Below are positions 7,731 to 16,632 of a stretch of DNA of 22,672 nt, in pieces. The notes under the pieces were generated by a model. The model worked only from the letters and a program-made list of their open reading frames with translations. It did no database searches and had not been told where the DNA came from. The stretch's first letter is position 1, and every line of letters begins with the position of its first letter. Both the position numbers and the translations under genes were made by a program. This stretch comes from CAJINA01 sp964647585 (lineage in GTDB: Bacteria; Desulfobacterota; Desulfobacteria; Desulfobacterales; CAJINA01), in assembly GCA_964647585.1 (NCBI GenBank), contig CAZYGG010000062.1, forward strand, positions 1 to 22,672, written 5' to 3'.

Positions 7731-10700
7731 ATGACTTTCAGGTCGCTTGATTTAATCCGCATGCCCCTTGACGGGACCAGCCTGATAGAGGCCAGCGCCG
7801 GTACTGGAAAAACCTATACCATTGCCAACCTTTTTTTGCGGCTGATCATAGAAAAGGAGCTGGAAGTCCACCAGATTCTTGTGGTGACGTTCACCGAAGC
7901 CGCCACAAAAGAGCTGCGCGACCGCGTACGCCGGAACTTGGCCGCGGCCCTGCACGAGCTGGTTCACCCCGGGGACGGGCACGATGACACCATTGCCCGG
8001 ATCATCGCAAAGGTACGGACTGCAGGGACCGTTGCAGACGCCGTCAAGCGGCTGCACCGGGCCGTGATCTGTTTTGACGAAGCCTCTATTTTCACCATCC
8101 ACGGATTCTGCAAGCGGGTCCTCGACGAAAACGCCTTCGAATCCGCCATCATGTTCGACACCGAACTGGTCACAGACCCCGGCCCCCTGGTCCGGGAAAT
8201 CACCGATGATTTCTGGCGCAGGCACTTCGTGGACGCCACCTTCCTTTTCAATGCAGTGGCGACCCGCCACGGTTTCCGCTACGAACGCCTGACTGCCCTG
8301 GCCTCAAAGCTCACAGGCAGTCCCACCCTCACCCTTATCCCCGACCCTCCGGATGCGGCGCCCGAAACACTCAATCGGCTGCATGCCGAACTGCAAAGCG
8401 TGTGGCAATCAAACGGCGAGGAAGTAAAAACAATCCTGCACTCTGAAAAATCGGGTTTTAAAAAAACGGGGAAACCTTTCCACGGCGGAGGGCTGGACAA
8501 CTGGTTGGATAAACTGGCGGGTGCCTGCTCGGACAACCCGTCCCCCGACAATGTGGCCAGCATCGAACTGTTTACCACCGGCCATCTGACCGGGCGCCTT
8601 AAAAAGAACTTTACTCTCCCCACCCACCGCTTTTTTGATCTTTGCCAGGCCTTTTGCGACTTGGAAAACAGGTGTCTCCTCTGGATCCAGCATCATTACG
8701 CCGACTACCTGAAAAAGGAACTCTCCCACCGCAAACAGGATGCCAATATCCAGTTTTTCGACGACCTGCTGGCCACCGTCCACAACGCCCTGCAGGCCGA
8801 CAGCAAAGGGGCTCTGGCCCGGGCCATAAGACGCAAATTCGATGCGGCCCTCATCGATGAATTCCAGGACACCGACCCCATCCAGTACGAGATATTCAAC
8901 CGGCTCTTCAACCAGGCCGGCAAACGCCTGTTTCTCATCGGTGACCCCAAACAGTCCATCTACGGATTCCGCGGGGCGGATGTGTTTGCCTATATCCGGG
9001 CGGCGCGGGATATTTCCCATCGGCAAAAATACACCCTGGGTGAAAACTGGCGCTCGGAGTCGGCCTTTGTTACCGCGGCCAACCGTTTTTTCAGCCAGGC
9101 TGAGAACCCGTTTGTCCTGGGAGATGAAATTGTCTTCACACCCGTCCTATCGGCCGCAAGAAGCGTCGGCAACCGCGCTCCGCTCACGGTGGCCGGGGAC
9201 GATCCCGGCAACCTGATACTCTGGTCTATCAACCCCGAAAACAGCCGGTCTGGCAACAGCCGCCCCACCAAGGAGCAGGCCCGGGAGGCAGCTTCTCACG
9301 CGGTGGTTTACGAAATTTCCAGGTTGCTGTCACTGGCGGCCCGGGGGAAAGCCCTGTTGGGAGACCAGCCGGTCACACCCGCGGACTGCGCTATCCTGGT
9401 CACCCGTAACAAGGACGCCCTGCTGATGAAGGACCTGCTGGCCGAAGTTCATATCCCGGCAGTCGTCACCCGGGCCGAAAATATTTTCGAAACCGGCCAG
9501 GCCCGGGAAATCGAACAGATCCTGGAAGCTGTGGCCGCCCCGGGAGACACGGTTAAACTGCACACCGCTCTGGCAACCGGGCTCGTCGGCTGCCCGGCAG
9601 ACGACCTGAGGCGTTATGTTGAAGACGATACCGGCCTGGCCGGCCAGGAAAAACACGTGGACCGTTTCGCCCGCTGCCACGAATTGTGGAAATCCTACGG
9701 GTTCATCCGGATGTTTCGGGATTTCATGCGGACCTACGATGTCCGCCGCAGCCTGCTGCGTCGCCCCCACGGCGAAAGGGAACTGACCAATGTCCTGCAC
9801 CTGGCCGAACTGATCCACGCCGCGGCCTTTGCAGACAACCTGGGCGTCAACGGGGTACTCAACTGGGTGGCGGCCCAGAGAACATCCGAAGAAGTGATTG
9901 ACGAGCAGGAGCTGCGCCTCGAACGCGATGACGCCGCGGTGCAGATCCTGACCGTGTTTCGCAGCAAAGGGCTGCAATACCCCATCGTCTTCTGCCCGTT
10001 CATGTGGCAAAAGGGCGCCGCCCCCTGGGGGAATAATATTCTTTTCCACGAAAATGACCGGCTATACCTCGATATCGGTACCGAACAGCGCCGGCAGGCC
10101 CACACCGCCCGGGCGGCCCGGGAAAACCTGTCGGAACTGGTGCGCCTGCTCTACGTAGCGCTGACCCGGGCCCAGAACCGCTGCTATCTCACCTTCGGCC
10201 GCATTGGCGACCCGGCCGCAACAGCCCTGGATTATATCCTCAGTGGCGGGGCAAAACCGGTGGAAGATATTTTCACCCGCCTGAAAGCGGATATCAAGGC
10301 GCTGGATGAAGGGGCCCTGGACAAGCGTGTCCGTGAACATATCGCTGCCGGAAAAAGCCATATCCTGATAAGCGCACCGGCCGGCAAGACGCCGGAGCCT
10401 TATCGGCCCGGGACCGGCAGCACCCCCGCCGCATTGGCCTGCCGAGTATTCAATCGCCAAAAATCCCTGTCAGGCGACTGGAAGATTGCGAGCTTTTCCA
10501 TGCTCGTTTCGGAAAAGGCGGCCGGACAATCGCACCACGCGTCCCACCGCCTCAAGGCCGATGAGTTCACTTCCGGTCAGGAGGAGAGCCGGCCGGCCCC
10601 GGCAGACTCTTTCTTTGCCTTCCCGGGCGGCACACTCACCGGTTCCTGCATCCACACGATTTTCGAGAACATCGATTTTGCCCGGCCGGAGAGTGATACA

Positions 10701-11378
10701 AACCGGGAAGTCATCATCCAGATGCTTGAAAAATTCGGACTGGATGACGCCGAAGCACCTGAAAAAGCCGGCCTCTCACGCACCGCCATCGTGTCCCGGA
10801 TGACTGCCGATGTCCTGCGGGCCCCTTTACAGCCGGGCAGCCCCAATTTTACCCTGGCCCGGATACCGGCCGAACACCGGCTGCCGGAAATGGAGTTTTT
10901 TTATCCGCTCAACCGGTTCACCCCGAAGCACCTCGCCGCCGTTTTTTCCCAGTACGACGGCGGCAGTCCCGATCCGGGAACCGCCCTTTTCAGGGAAAAG
11001 ATCGGGAAGCTCGAGTTCCAGCCGGTCCAGGGATTCATGCGGGGATTTATCGATCTGGTTTTCAAGTTCAAAGGCCGGTACTACCTGCTCGACTGGAAAA
11101 CAAATCATCTGGGCAACCGCTACGCGGACTACGCACCGGACCGCCTTGCCTCAAGCATGGCCGGAGCCCTGTACAACCTGCAGTACTACATATACACGGT
11201 GGCGCTGCACAAGTATCTTGAAAACCGGCTTCCCGACTATGCCTACAACCGCCATTTCGGCGGGGCATACTATCTGTTTGTCCGGGGCATCCACCCGGAC
11301 CACCCGGAAACGGGTATTTTTTATGATCGCCCGCCAGAAGAACTGGTGACAGCGCTATGCGGCCTTTTCGGCCTGTAA
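7731..11378 (+). CDS. recB: Exodeoxyribonuclease V subunit RecB, helicase-nuclease
   Basis: This 1215-aa UvrD-type 3'-5' helicase has a C-terminal nuclease domain. The Walker A motif is ASAGTGKT (residues 21-28) and the Walker B/DExx motif is DEFQDTDP starting at Asp376. Later helicase motifs include GDPKQSIYGFRGAD near 404-417, QILTVFRSKGLQYPIVF near 738-754 and LLYVALTRAQNR near 806-817. The nuclease site is intact: Asp1108 in GFIDLVF, then Asp1121 and Lys1123 in LLDWKTNHLG, matching E. coli Asp1067, Asp1080 and Lys1082. The complex should therefore be nuclease-competent. The ATG is preceded by AGGA. The gene lies 18 bases after recC and 12 before recD, so the three are surely co-transcribed. 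The length is slightly above the usual 1180 residues. Confidence 0.96.
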   Translation: MTFRSLDLIRMPLDGTSLIEASAGTGKTYTIANLFLRLIIEKELEVHQILVVTFTEAATKELRDRVRRNLAAALHELVHPGDGHDDTIARIIAKVRTAGTVADAVKRLHRAVICFDEASIFTIHGFCKRVLDENAFESAIMFDTELVTDPGPLVREITDDFWRRHFVDATFLFNAVATRHGFRYERLTALASKLTGSPTLTLIPDPPDAAPETLNRLHAELQSVWQSNGEEVKTILHSEKSGFKKTGKPFHGGGLDNWLDKLAGACSDNPSPDNVASIELFTTGHLTGRLKKNFTLPTHRFFDLCQAFCDLENRCLLWIQHHYADYLKKELSHRKQDANIQFFDDLLATVHNALQADSKGALARAIRRKFDAALIDEFQDTDPIQYEIFNRLFNQAGKRLFLIGDPKQSIYGFRGADVFAYIRAARDISHRQKYTLGENWRSESAFVTAANRFFSQAENPFVLGDEIVFTPVLSAARSVGNRAPLTVAGDDPGNLILWSINPENSRSGNSRPTKEQAREAASHAVVYEISRLLSLAARGKALLGDQPVTPADCAILVTRNKDALLMKDLLAEVHIPAVVTRAENIFETGQAREIEQILEAVAAPGDTVKLHTALATGLVGCPADDLRRYVEDDTGLAGQEKHVDRFARCHELWKSYGFIRMFRDFMRTYDVRRSLLRRPHGERELTNVLHLAELIHAAAFADNLGVNGVLNWVAAQRTSEEVIDEQELRLERDDAAVQILTVFRSKGLQYPIVFCPFMWQKGAAPWGNNILFHENDRLYLDIGTEQRRQAHTARAARENLSELVRLLYVALTRAQNRCYLTFGRIGDPAATALDYILSGGAKPVEDIFTRLKADIKALDEGALDKRVREHIAAGKSHILISAPAGKTPEPYRPGTGSTPAALACRVFNRQKSLSGDWKIASFSMLVSEKAAGQSHHASHRLKADEFTSGQEESRPAPADSFFAFPGGTLTGSCIHTIFENIDFARPESDTNREVIIQMLEKFGLDDAEAPEKAGLSRTAIVSRMTADVLRAPLQPGSPNFTLARIPAEHRLPEMEFFYPLNRFTPKHLAAVFSQYDGGSPDPGTALFREKIGKLEFQPVQGFMRGFIDLVFKFKGRYYLLDWKTNHLGNRYADYAPDRLASSMAGALYNLQYYIYTVALHKYLENRLPDYAYNRHFGGAYYLFVRGIHPDHPETGIFYDRPPEELVTALCGLFGL

Positions 11379-11390
11379 CACAGGTAAATT

Positions 11391-13247
11391 ATGGACAGAT
11401 ACAATCTTCGATACCTGCATGCCCATCACCTGCTCAAGGATATCGATATACAATTTGCAGATCTGCTCACCGGCCTTTCCGGCGAGGCGGCCAGTGATGA
11501 ACTGGCCCTGGCCGCCGCCCTCGTAAGTAGTACCACCGCCGGGGACAAGCACATCTGCCTTGACCTTGCAGCCGGTGCCGCCCGACGGCTGATCGACCTG
11601 TTTCCCGAAGTCCCGGACAAGCTTTCCCCCGGCCTGCAAAAAATCAGGACCCCGGATACCAAGGCCTGGGTCAACAAACTGCGCGCAAGCCCGATGGTGG
11701 GGTCGCCCGGCGATTACCGCCCCCTGGTGCTCGACGACAAAAACAGGCTCTACCTTTACCGCTACTGGGACTATGAGCACCAATTGGCCGCGTCCATCAA
11801 AGAAAGGGCCGGGGCGGTCCGGGCGCCTGTTGATCCGGATACCTTGCGAAAAGGCCTGGAACGCTACTTCCCCAAATCCCGTCAGACCCCCGACTGGCAG
11901 AAAGTAGCTGCCTACGCGGCCGTTACCGGCAACCTGTGCATCATCTCCGGCGGGCCCGGAACCGGCAAAACCCACACGGTCACCAACATTCTGGCCTTGC
12001 TCCTCGAGCAGGATGAAACCCTGCGAATGGCCGTGTGTGCCCCCACCGGTAAGGCCGCGGCCCGGATCCAGGAATCGATAAAAAAGGTTAAATCGACCCT
12101 GACCTGCCCACCGGAGCTGCTGCCTAAAATACCGGAGGAGGCCACAACCATCCACCGGCTCCTGGGTGTTAGGCGCGGCTCACCCCACTTCTACCATGAT
12201 CACGATAACCGGCTGTCTGTGGATGTCCTCATCGTGGATGAAGCCTCCATGGTATCCCTGGCCCTGATGACGAAACTGCTTCGGGCCACTTCCGTGACGT
12301 GCCGGGTCATCCTGCTGGGCGACCGCAATCAACTCGCATCCGTGGAAGCGGGCGCGGTGCTGGGAGACATCTGTGCCGCCGCTGATACCGACAGTTTTTC
12401 AAAAGTGTTCTGTGAACAATATGCCGTTGACAGTGGGGATGACATCGTTTCTGTCTGTGCCGCCGACAACGCGGTTTTGTCCGATTGCGCCGTGGAACTG
12501 AAGTTCAGCTATCGCTTTGATGAAAAATCAGCCATCGGTGCGGTCAGCCGGGCGGTAAACAGCGGGGACGCGGCCGCTGCCATGGAAATCATGGCCAAAG
12601 ACACCACCGGTACCATTGCCAAAAAGCCTCTGCCGGACCCGGATGAACTGGAAGATTGCCTCGCGGCGCTCCTTGATGCCGGCTATGCCCGACTTTTCAG
12701 AGCCCCGGATGTGGCGAAAGCCTTTACCGCCCTTGAAACTTTCCGTATCCTCTGCTCGCATCGCCGGGGGCCCTATGGCGTTGACGGTATCAACCGCCTC
12801 GTGGAAATCATCCTTCAAAAAAGGGGTCTCATCGACATCCGGGAGCAGTACTATCCGGGCCGGCCTATCATGATCAACCGCAATGATTACACCCTCGGTC
12901 TGTACAACGGTGATGTCGGTATCATCTGGCCGGATGAATCCGGTACACCCCGGGCCTGGTTCCCGGACCGGACGGGTGGTTTCCGCACCCTGGCACCTGC
13001 CCGGCTGCCCGCGCATGAAACCGTTTACGCCATGACGATACACAAGTCCCAGGGATCTGAATTTGACCGGATTGTGATGATCCTGCCGGCGGCGGCTTCT
13101 CCTATTTTTACGCGGGAACTGATTTACACGGGCATCACCCGCGCCCGCCGGACGGTCACGATCTGGACGGACGACGACATATTTAAAGCCGCGGTCAGAG
13201 CCCGGGTGGAACGCCGCTCCGGATTGAAAGATGGTCTGAGGGCTTAG
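11391..13247 (+). CDS. recD: Exodeoxyribonuclease V subunit RecD, 5'-3' helicase
   Basis: This 618-aa SF1B helicase is close to the E. coli RecD length of 608. RecD is the fast 5'-3' motor of RecBCD. The Walker A motif is GGPGTGKT (187-194). A motif Ia-like CAPTGKAAARIQ follows, then Walker B VDEAS (from Asp283), LLGDRNQLASVEAG (308-321), and the C-terminal motifs YAMTIHKSQGSEFD (546-559) and YTGITRARR. The N-terminal 170 residues form the RecD domain that contacts RecC. It is RecD1-like because it sits in an operon with recC and recB and lacks the long N-terminal extension of RecD2. The ATG follows CAGGTAA. A 59-aa Cys/His protein begins 36 bases after the stop and may be read from the same message. 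Confidence 0.95.
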   Translation: MDRYNLRYLHAHHLLKDIDIQFADLLTGLSGEAASDELALAAALVSSTTAGDKHICLDLAAGAARRLIDLFPEVPDKLSPGLQKIRTPDTKAWVNKLRASPMVGSPGDYRPLVLDDKNRLYLYRYWDYEHQLAASIKERAGAVRAPVDPDTLRKGLERYFPKSRQTPDWQKVAAYAAVTGNLCIISGGPGTGKTHTVTNILALLLEQDETLRMAVCAPTGKAAARIQESIKKVKSTLTCPPELLPKIPEEATTIHRLLGVRRGSPHFYHDHDNRLSVDVLIVDEASMVSLALMTKLLRATSVTCRVILLGDRNQLASVEAGAVLGDICAAADTDSFSKVFCEQYAVDSGDDIVSVCAADNAVLSDCAVELKFSYRFDEKSAIGAVSRAVNSGDAAAAMEIMAKDTTGTIAKKPLPDPDELEDCLAALLDAGYARLFRAPDVAKAFTALETFRILCSHRRGPYGVDGINRLVEIILQKRGLIDIREQYYPGRPIMINRNDYTLGLYNGDVGIIWPDESGTPRAWFPDRTGGFRTLAPARLPAHETVYAMTIHKSQGSEFDRIVMILPAAASPIFTRELIYTGITRARRTVTIWTDDDIFKAAVRARVERRSGLKDGLRA

Positions 13248-13283
13248 CGGTAATAACCGGTGACTTTACGAGGAAAATAAGAA

Positions 13284-13463
13284 TTGAAACAAATAGATGC
13301 CAAAGATAATAAAAATCGCGGGCATGCACCCGAAACTATCGAGGGCATTGTATCTGCCCGCAAGTGCGATTGCTGCGGGCACCATGAAATGGGCGTCGTA
13401 CTGGAATCGGGTGAGTATATCGCCTTGAAGCCGGGGATGGTTGTTACCATCATACAACCATAG
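13284..13463 (+). CDS. 59-aa Cys/His protein downstream of recD
   Basis: TTG at 13284 to TAG at 13463 encodes 59 residues. The first 20 are polar (MKQIDAKDNKNRGHAPETIE). Then comes ARKCDCCGHHEMGVVLESG, a compact CxCCxHH metal-ligand cluster (Cys28, Cys30, Cys31, His33, His34), and then beta-like YIALKPGMVVTIIQP. The TTG is preceded by GAGGA nine bases away, and no ATG start is available in this frame at a sensible place. The composition (Cys-Cys-Gly-His-His core, Leu-Lys-Pro-Gly turn) looks like real protein, whereas the antisense frames do not. A zinc-knuckle or other metal-binding role is inferred. It lies 36 bases after recD and is probably co-transcribed with recCBD, but a role in recombination is not shown. 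I do not recognise the family. Confidence 0.6.
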   Translation: MKQIDAKDNKNRGHAPETIEGIVSARKCDCCGHHEMGVVLESGEYIALKPGMVVTIIQP

Positions 13464-13496
13464 AAGCTATCCATTGCCCGGTAATGGCAGGCCCTC

Positions 13497-14348
13497 TCAG
13501 GGTGCCGGTGTTCGCACCGGCAAAATAAAGGCCAGTTCGGATTTCCGCTGGTGGTTGAAACTTCCCGAATAGAGCATGACGGTATAACTGTTGCGGGTGC
13601 CGGCACCGCCGGTTGCGGGTTTTTGGCCATAGGCATACTCGCTGCGGGACCAGTAGGGCATGTGGGTAATGATGTTTTTAAACGGATTGGGGTCGACGAG
13701 GGCCGGAAAGCTTACGGACCGGTCCACCAGACTGCGCCACTCTTCCACGGTGGGCAGGCGCCAATCGGTATAGTCACCCGCCCGGAAACCCGCGCACTTT
13801 TTCATCGCTGCGTCCCAGCCAACCGCCGCGAGAAACTCGATCCGCCAGCCGTTCTTGATCCACATGAGCCCCGTTTTCCTGTCCGTCACGGTGCCATCCC
13901 CATTATCGACAAAACGGTCCACCATGGCCACTTGCGGTGGTGCCGGGGGTAAGCGTTCCTCTTGGACCGACCGGGCGGCCACTTCCGATTGATCTTGCGG
14001 TTCCCAGGGCGGGTGCTTGAACCAGTGCACCGTCATTGATTTTTCCCAACCGGCCGCCTGCAGCCTGCGCATTAACCGCCGCGCGGGTTTGAAGGCTTTG
14101 TACCAACCCAGGTAAACCTTATAATAGGTGCCCACCCCTTTTACATCGCGTTGCTCCCAGAAAACGATTTTTCCGGTCACCTTCAGGTGGTTGATCTTGC
14201 GGTTGACGTCTTCAATATTTCCGGCGGTATCGACGTGGACGCTATAGTACAAATCGCGTATATCTTCTGCAGCCAGGGTGTGGGCGGGAAACAACATCAG
14301 GCAAAACCACATCACTGCCAGGCAGATGCTCTTGCGGTGGTACGCCAT
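13497..14348 (-). CDS. Exported SPOR-like and DUF1566 domain protein
   Basis: This 283-aa protein starts at ATG 14348 after AAAGGAAA. It has a signal peptide with a likely cut after Leu-Ala-Ala (25-27). Residues about 34-111 resemble a SPOR-type fold: YYSVHVDTAGNIEDVNRK, then a central strand, YYKVYLGWYKAFKPARRLMRRL, and a C-terminal strand. SPOR domains bind denuded peptidoglycan. After a Pro/Gln-rich linker (112-140), residues 148-279 form a DUF1566 (Lcl C-terminal-like) domain: NGDGTVTDRKTGLMW (149-163), DWRLPTVEEWRSLVD (195-209), YWSRSEYA (232-239) and a closing FILPVRTP. DUF1566 has a C-type-lectin-like fold in surface proteins. The protein probably works in the periplasm or at the cell surface. 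It is convergent with the recD-side small gene, 33 bases away. A second, truncated DUF1566 frame lies near the right end of the window. The ligand is unknown. Confidence 0.8.
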   Translation of the reverse strand: MAYHRKSICLAVMWFCLMLFPAHTLAAEDIRDLYYSVHVDTAGNIEDVNRKINHLKVTGKIVFWEQRDVKGVGTYYKVYLGWYKAFKPARRLMRRLQAAGWEKSMTVHWFKHPPWEPQDQSEVAARSVQEERLPPAPPQVAMVDRFVDNGDGTVTDRKTGLMWIKNGWRIEFLAAVGWDAAMKKCAGFRAGDYTDWRLPTVEEWRSLVDRSVSFPALVDPNPFKNIITHMPYWSRSEYAYGQKPATGGAGTRNSYTVMLYSGSFNHQRKSELAFILPVRTPAP

Positions 14349-14753
14349 AAAGTTTCCTTTACCTTAGGTATTCCGAATTATTCCAACCAGTCACTTAAAA
14401 CACGCGCAGGGGAACTTGTTCATCTGGTTTTTCGCATTAAACCATACTTTTTTCCGGGAGGCAAATATTTCCCGATTAGTCGACTCTCCGTCAAACAACC
14501 AATGCAAAATCACATCCTCCGGCACCTCATATGAGTTCTTGACAAATTGTTTGGGGCTCGTTTTAATTGCCGGGACTTTCTGTGATCACCAATATACAAA
14601 AATGCCCAGAGAAGGCGGGGACTATGGTGCCGGATGCTTCCGGGGCAATCTCCTCAAACAGTGCTCTTAGCACCAGGGGCACTAGTGGAAAAAATCGCAA
14701 ATCAACTATTGTCATAAAAAAGTTACGTCCGATTTTGAACCAAATGGAGCGAA
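14349..14753. other. AT-rich leader of the GMC oxidoreductase gene
   Basis: No gene is supported in these 405 bases. The region holds the promoter at 14539-14567, which leaves an untranslated leader of about 180 bases before the ATG at 14754. Small open frames at 14416-14670 and 14567-14761 have random-looking sequence and no good ribosome binding site. No known riboswitch was recognised in the leader. Confidence 0.5.
14539..14567 (+). promoter_or_regulatory. Sigma-70 promoter of the GMC oxidoreductase
   Basis: A perfect TTGACA (14539-14544), a 17-base spacer and TTTAAT (14562-14567, five of six to TATAAT) form the best promoter in the window. It points at the GMC gene about 185 bases downstream. 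Confidence 0.6.
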
Positions 14754-16331
14754 ATGAATAATACTAAATATGATTTTGATTATATTGTAATTGGGTCTGG
14801 TTTTGGAGGCAGCGTATCCGCACTTCGTCTTTCTGAAAAAGGGTACCAGGTAGGTGTTCTTGAAAAAGGCAAGGAATGGAAAACTGAGGATTTTCCCAAA
14901 ACGAACTGGAATATTAGAAAGTACTTATGGCTGCCTTACTGGGGGTGCTATGGATACATGATGCTGACCCTGTTCAAACATGTAATGATTGTTCATGGCG
15001 GTGGGGTTGGTGGCGGCAGCCTTGTCTATGCAAACCAGCTGCTAGTACCGCCTGAAGAAGTTTTTGAAAGTAAAAAATGGTGCATCCCGAATGCCAAAGA
15101 GAGCCTTATACCCCACTATGAAACCGCCCAAAAAATGCTGGGTGCCAATCAAAGCCCCAGTGTGGGTGAAGCCGACAGACTTCTCAAGGAAGTCGGTATT
15201 GAAATGACTGGTAAGGATACGTTTCATAAAAACGATGTTGGGATTTTTTTCGGTGAACCGGAAAAAACAGTACCCGACCCTTATTTCGAAGGCAAAGGTC
15301 CTAACCGCACAGGCTGCACTTTCTGCGGTGCCTGCATGATCGGGTGCCCGGTTGGTGCAAAAAATACACTGGATAAAAATTATTTATACCTGGCAAAAAA
15401 CCAGGGAGCAAAAATTATCCCCGAAACTTATGTCACCGGTGTCAGAAAAGTTTCTGACGGATACGAGATCATCACACAAAATACGACCGGATTCATAAAA
15501 AAGGAAAAAATTTATAGAGCCAAAGGCGTTGTTTTCAGCGGTGGCGTTTTGGGCACTGTTGAGTTGTTGAGCAAATGCAAAGCAAACGGGATGCTCCCCG
15601 ATATTTCCGATGAACTCGGGAATGTCGTAAGAACAAACTCGGAAACCCTTATCGGCGTCCAGGCCGGAGACAAAACCACCAATTGGAATGACCAAATCGC
15701 TATAACTTCAGGTATTTACCCTGATGAAACCACCCACATTGAAATTGTCCGTTTTAATAAAGGATCGGATGCACTTTTAGGTCTTCTCACTTTGATGACA
15801 GACGGAGGAGACAAAACACCCCGTATAATCAAATTCATAAAAGAAATTATAAAGCACCCCCTGTTGTTCCTGAAATCATTATGGCCCTTTGGTAAATCAG
15901 AGGTCATTTCGATACTGCTTGTCATGCAGACAGATAAGAATCATTTAAAACTCACATACAAGCATAGATGGTGGCGGTTGGGCGGGAAAAGCATCAATTC
16001 AGAAGTCCCTAGAGGGGTTGAACGGTCTCCGGTGTACATACCCATCGCCAATGAAACGGCAAAAAGGCTTGCAAAAAAAATGGGTGGGATTCCTTTAAGT
16101 TCATATCCTGAAACGATTTTGAATACGTCTACTACCGCCCATATTTTGGGAGGGTGCTGCATGGGAGCGACCCCTGAAAAGGGCGTGGTGGCAAGCAATG
16201 GAGAAATTTTCAACTATCAGAATCTCTATGTCGCTGACGGTTCGGTTGTTTCGGCCAATCTGGGCGTCAATCCCAGTCTTACCATAACGGCACTTTCTGA
16301 ATATATCATGTCGCAGATTCCTGCAAAATGA
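14754..16331 (+). CDS. Cholesterol-oxidase-like GMC flavoprotein oxidoreductase
   Basis: This 525-aa FAD enzyme has its Rossmann nucleotide site at GSGFGG (14-19), after YIVI. HGGGVGGGSLVYANQL near residues 81-96 is the GMC signature area, and FSGGVLGTVELL near 261-272 is the second FAD segment. The C-terminal catalytic pair is His463 in AHILGGCCMG and Asn506 in GVNPSLT. GMC enzymes of this branch (cholesterol oxidase type) oxidise an alcohol group on sterol-like or other hydrophobic substrates; the substrate here is unknown. The piece GCTFCGACMIGCP carries Cys188, 191, 194 and 198 spaced as in a [4Fe-4S] motif. The ATG follows GGAG. The gene is clearly richer in A+T than its neighbours, which suggests transfer. 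It has its own promoter and no obvious operon partner. Confidence 0.85.
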   Translation: MNNTKYDFDYIVIGSGFGGSVSALRLSEKGYQVGVLEKGKEWKTEDFPKTNWNIRKYLWLPYWGCYGYMMLTLFKHVMIVHGGGVGGGSLVYANQLLVPPEEVFESKKWCIPNAKESLIPHYETAQKMLGANQSPSVGEADRLLKEVGIEMTGKDTFHKNDVGIFFGEPEKTVPDPYFEGKGPNRTGCTFCGACMIGCPVGAKNTLDKNYLYLAKNQGAKIIPETYVTGVRKVSDGYEIITQNTTGFIKKEKIYRAKGVVFSGGVLGTVELLSKCKANGMLPDISDELGNVVRTNSETLIGVQAGDKTTNWNDQIAITSGIYPDETTHIEIVRFNKGSDALLGLLTLMTDGGDKTPRIIKFIKEIIKHPLLFLKSLWPFGKSEVISILLVMQTDKNHLKLTYKHRWWRLGGKSINSEVPRGVERSPVYIPIANETAKRLAKKMGGIPLSSYPETILNTSTTAHILGGCCMGATPEKGVVASNGEIFNYQNLYVADGSVVSANLGVNPSLTITALSEYIMSQIPAK

Positions 16332-16632
16332 TTTATCTCTTCATTAAGAACGGCATCTGGAACTTTCAGCATAGCCAATAGCCGCTGTGCCCCTGATCCG
16401 GGTTACCAGCCGGATCAATCCCAAAACCTTCCAGATTTTGGGAACGCCTTCCCCCCTTTTCTGGATGCGGGCAACCGGGCGCCCGTTTTCGGCCTCCTAC
16501 CAGGCTGCAAATTTTACCCGTTCCGTCGGGGAAGCCCTTTGCCGCGGACCTATAATAAAATCGGTTGAACAATTTGCGCAAAGCATATATCAGTAACTGA
16601 AAAGACAAGCTCATCGGGCGGGTGGGATTGAG
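16332..16632. other. Intergenic region with hairpin array
   Basis: There is no accepted gene in these 301 bases. A minus-strand open frame that covers the region (16366-17337) is the antisense of the lipoprotein gene over most of its length. The main content is the run of six hairpins listed separately. After it come a T/A-rich stretch and the lipoprotein start. Confidence 0.5.
16369..16530. repeat. Array of six consecutive short hairpins
   Basis: Six stem-loops follow one another. GCATAGC/GCTGTGC spans 16369-16390 with an 8-base loop. TGATCCGG/CCGGATCA spans 16394-16417, perfect, with an 8-base loop. TCCCAAAA/TTTTGGGA spans 16419-16443 with a 9-base loop. CGGGC/GCCCG spans 16468-16485 with an 8-base loop, followed by TTTT. 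CGGCCT/AGGCTG spans 16490-16507 with a 6-base loop. CCCG/CGGG spans 16517-16530 with a 6-base loop. The even spacing and similar loop sizes suggest a structured RNA or a dispersed intergenic repeat; the strand is not decided. The fourth hairpin with its T-tract could end transcription of the GMC gene. The pairing is seen directly; the role is inference. Confidence 0.5.

Noticed and set aside
14416..14761. Two small open frames upstream of the GMC gene
   Set aside because: Both read as random sequence; one begins upstream of the promoter and the other at its -10 box.
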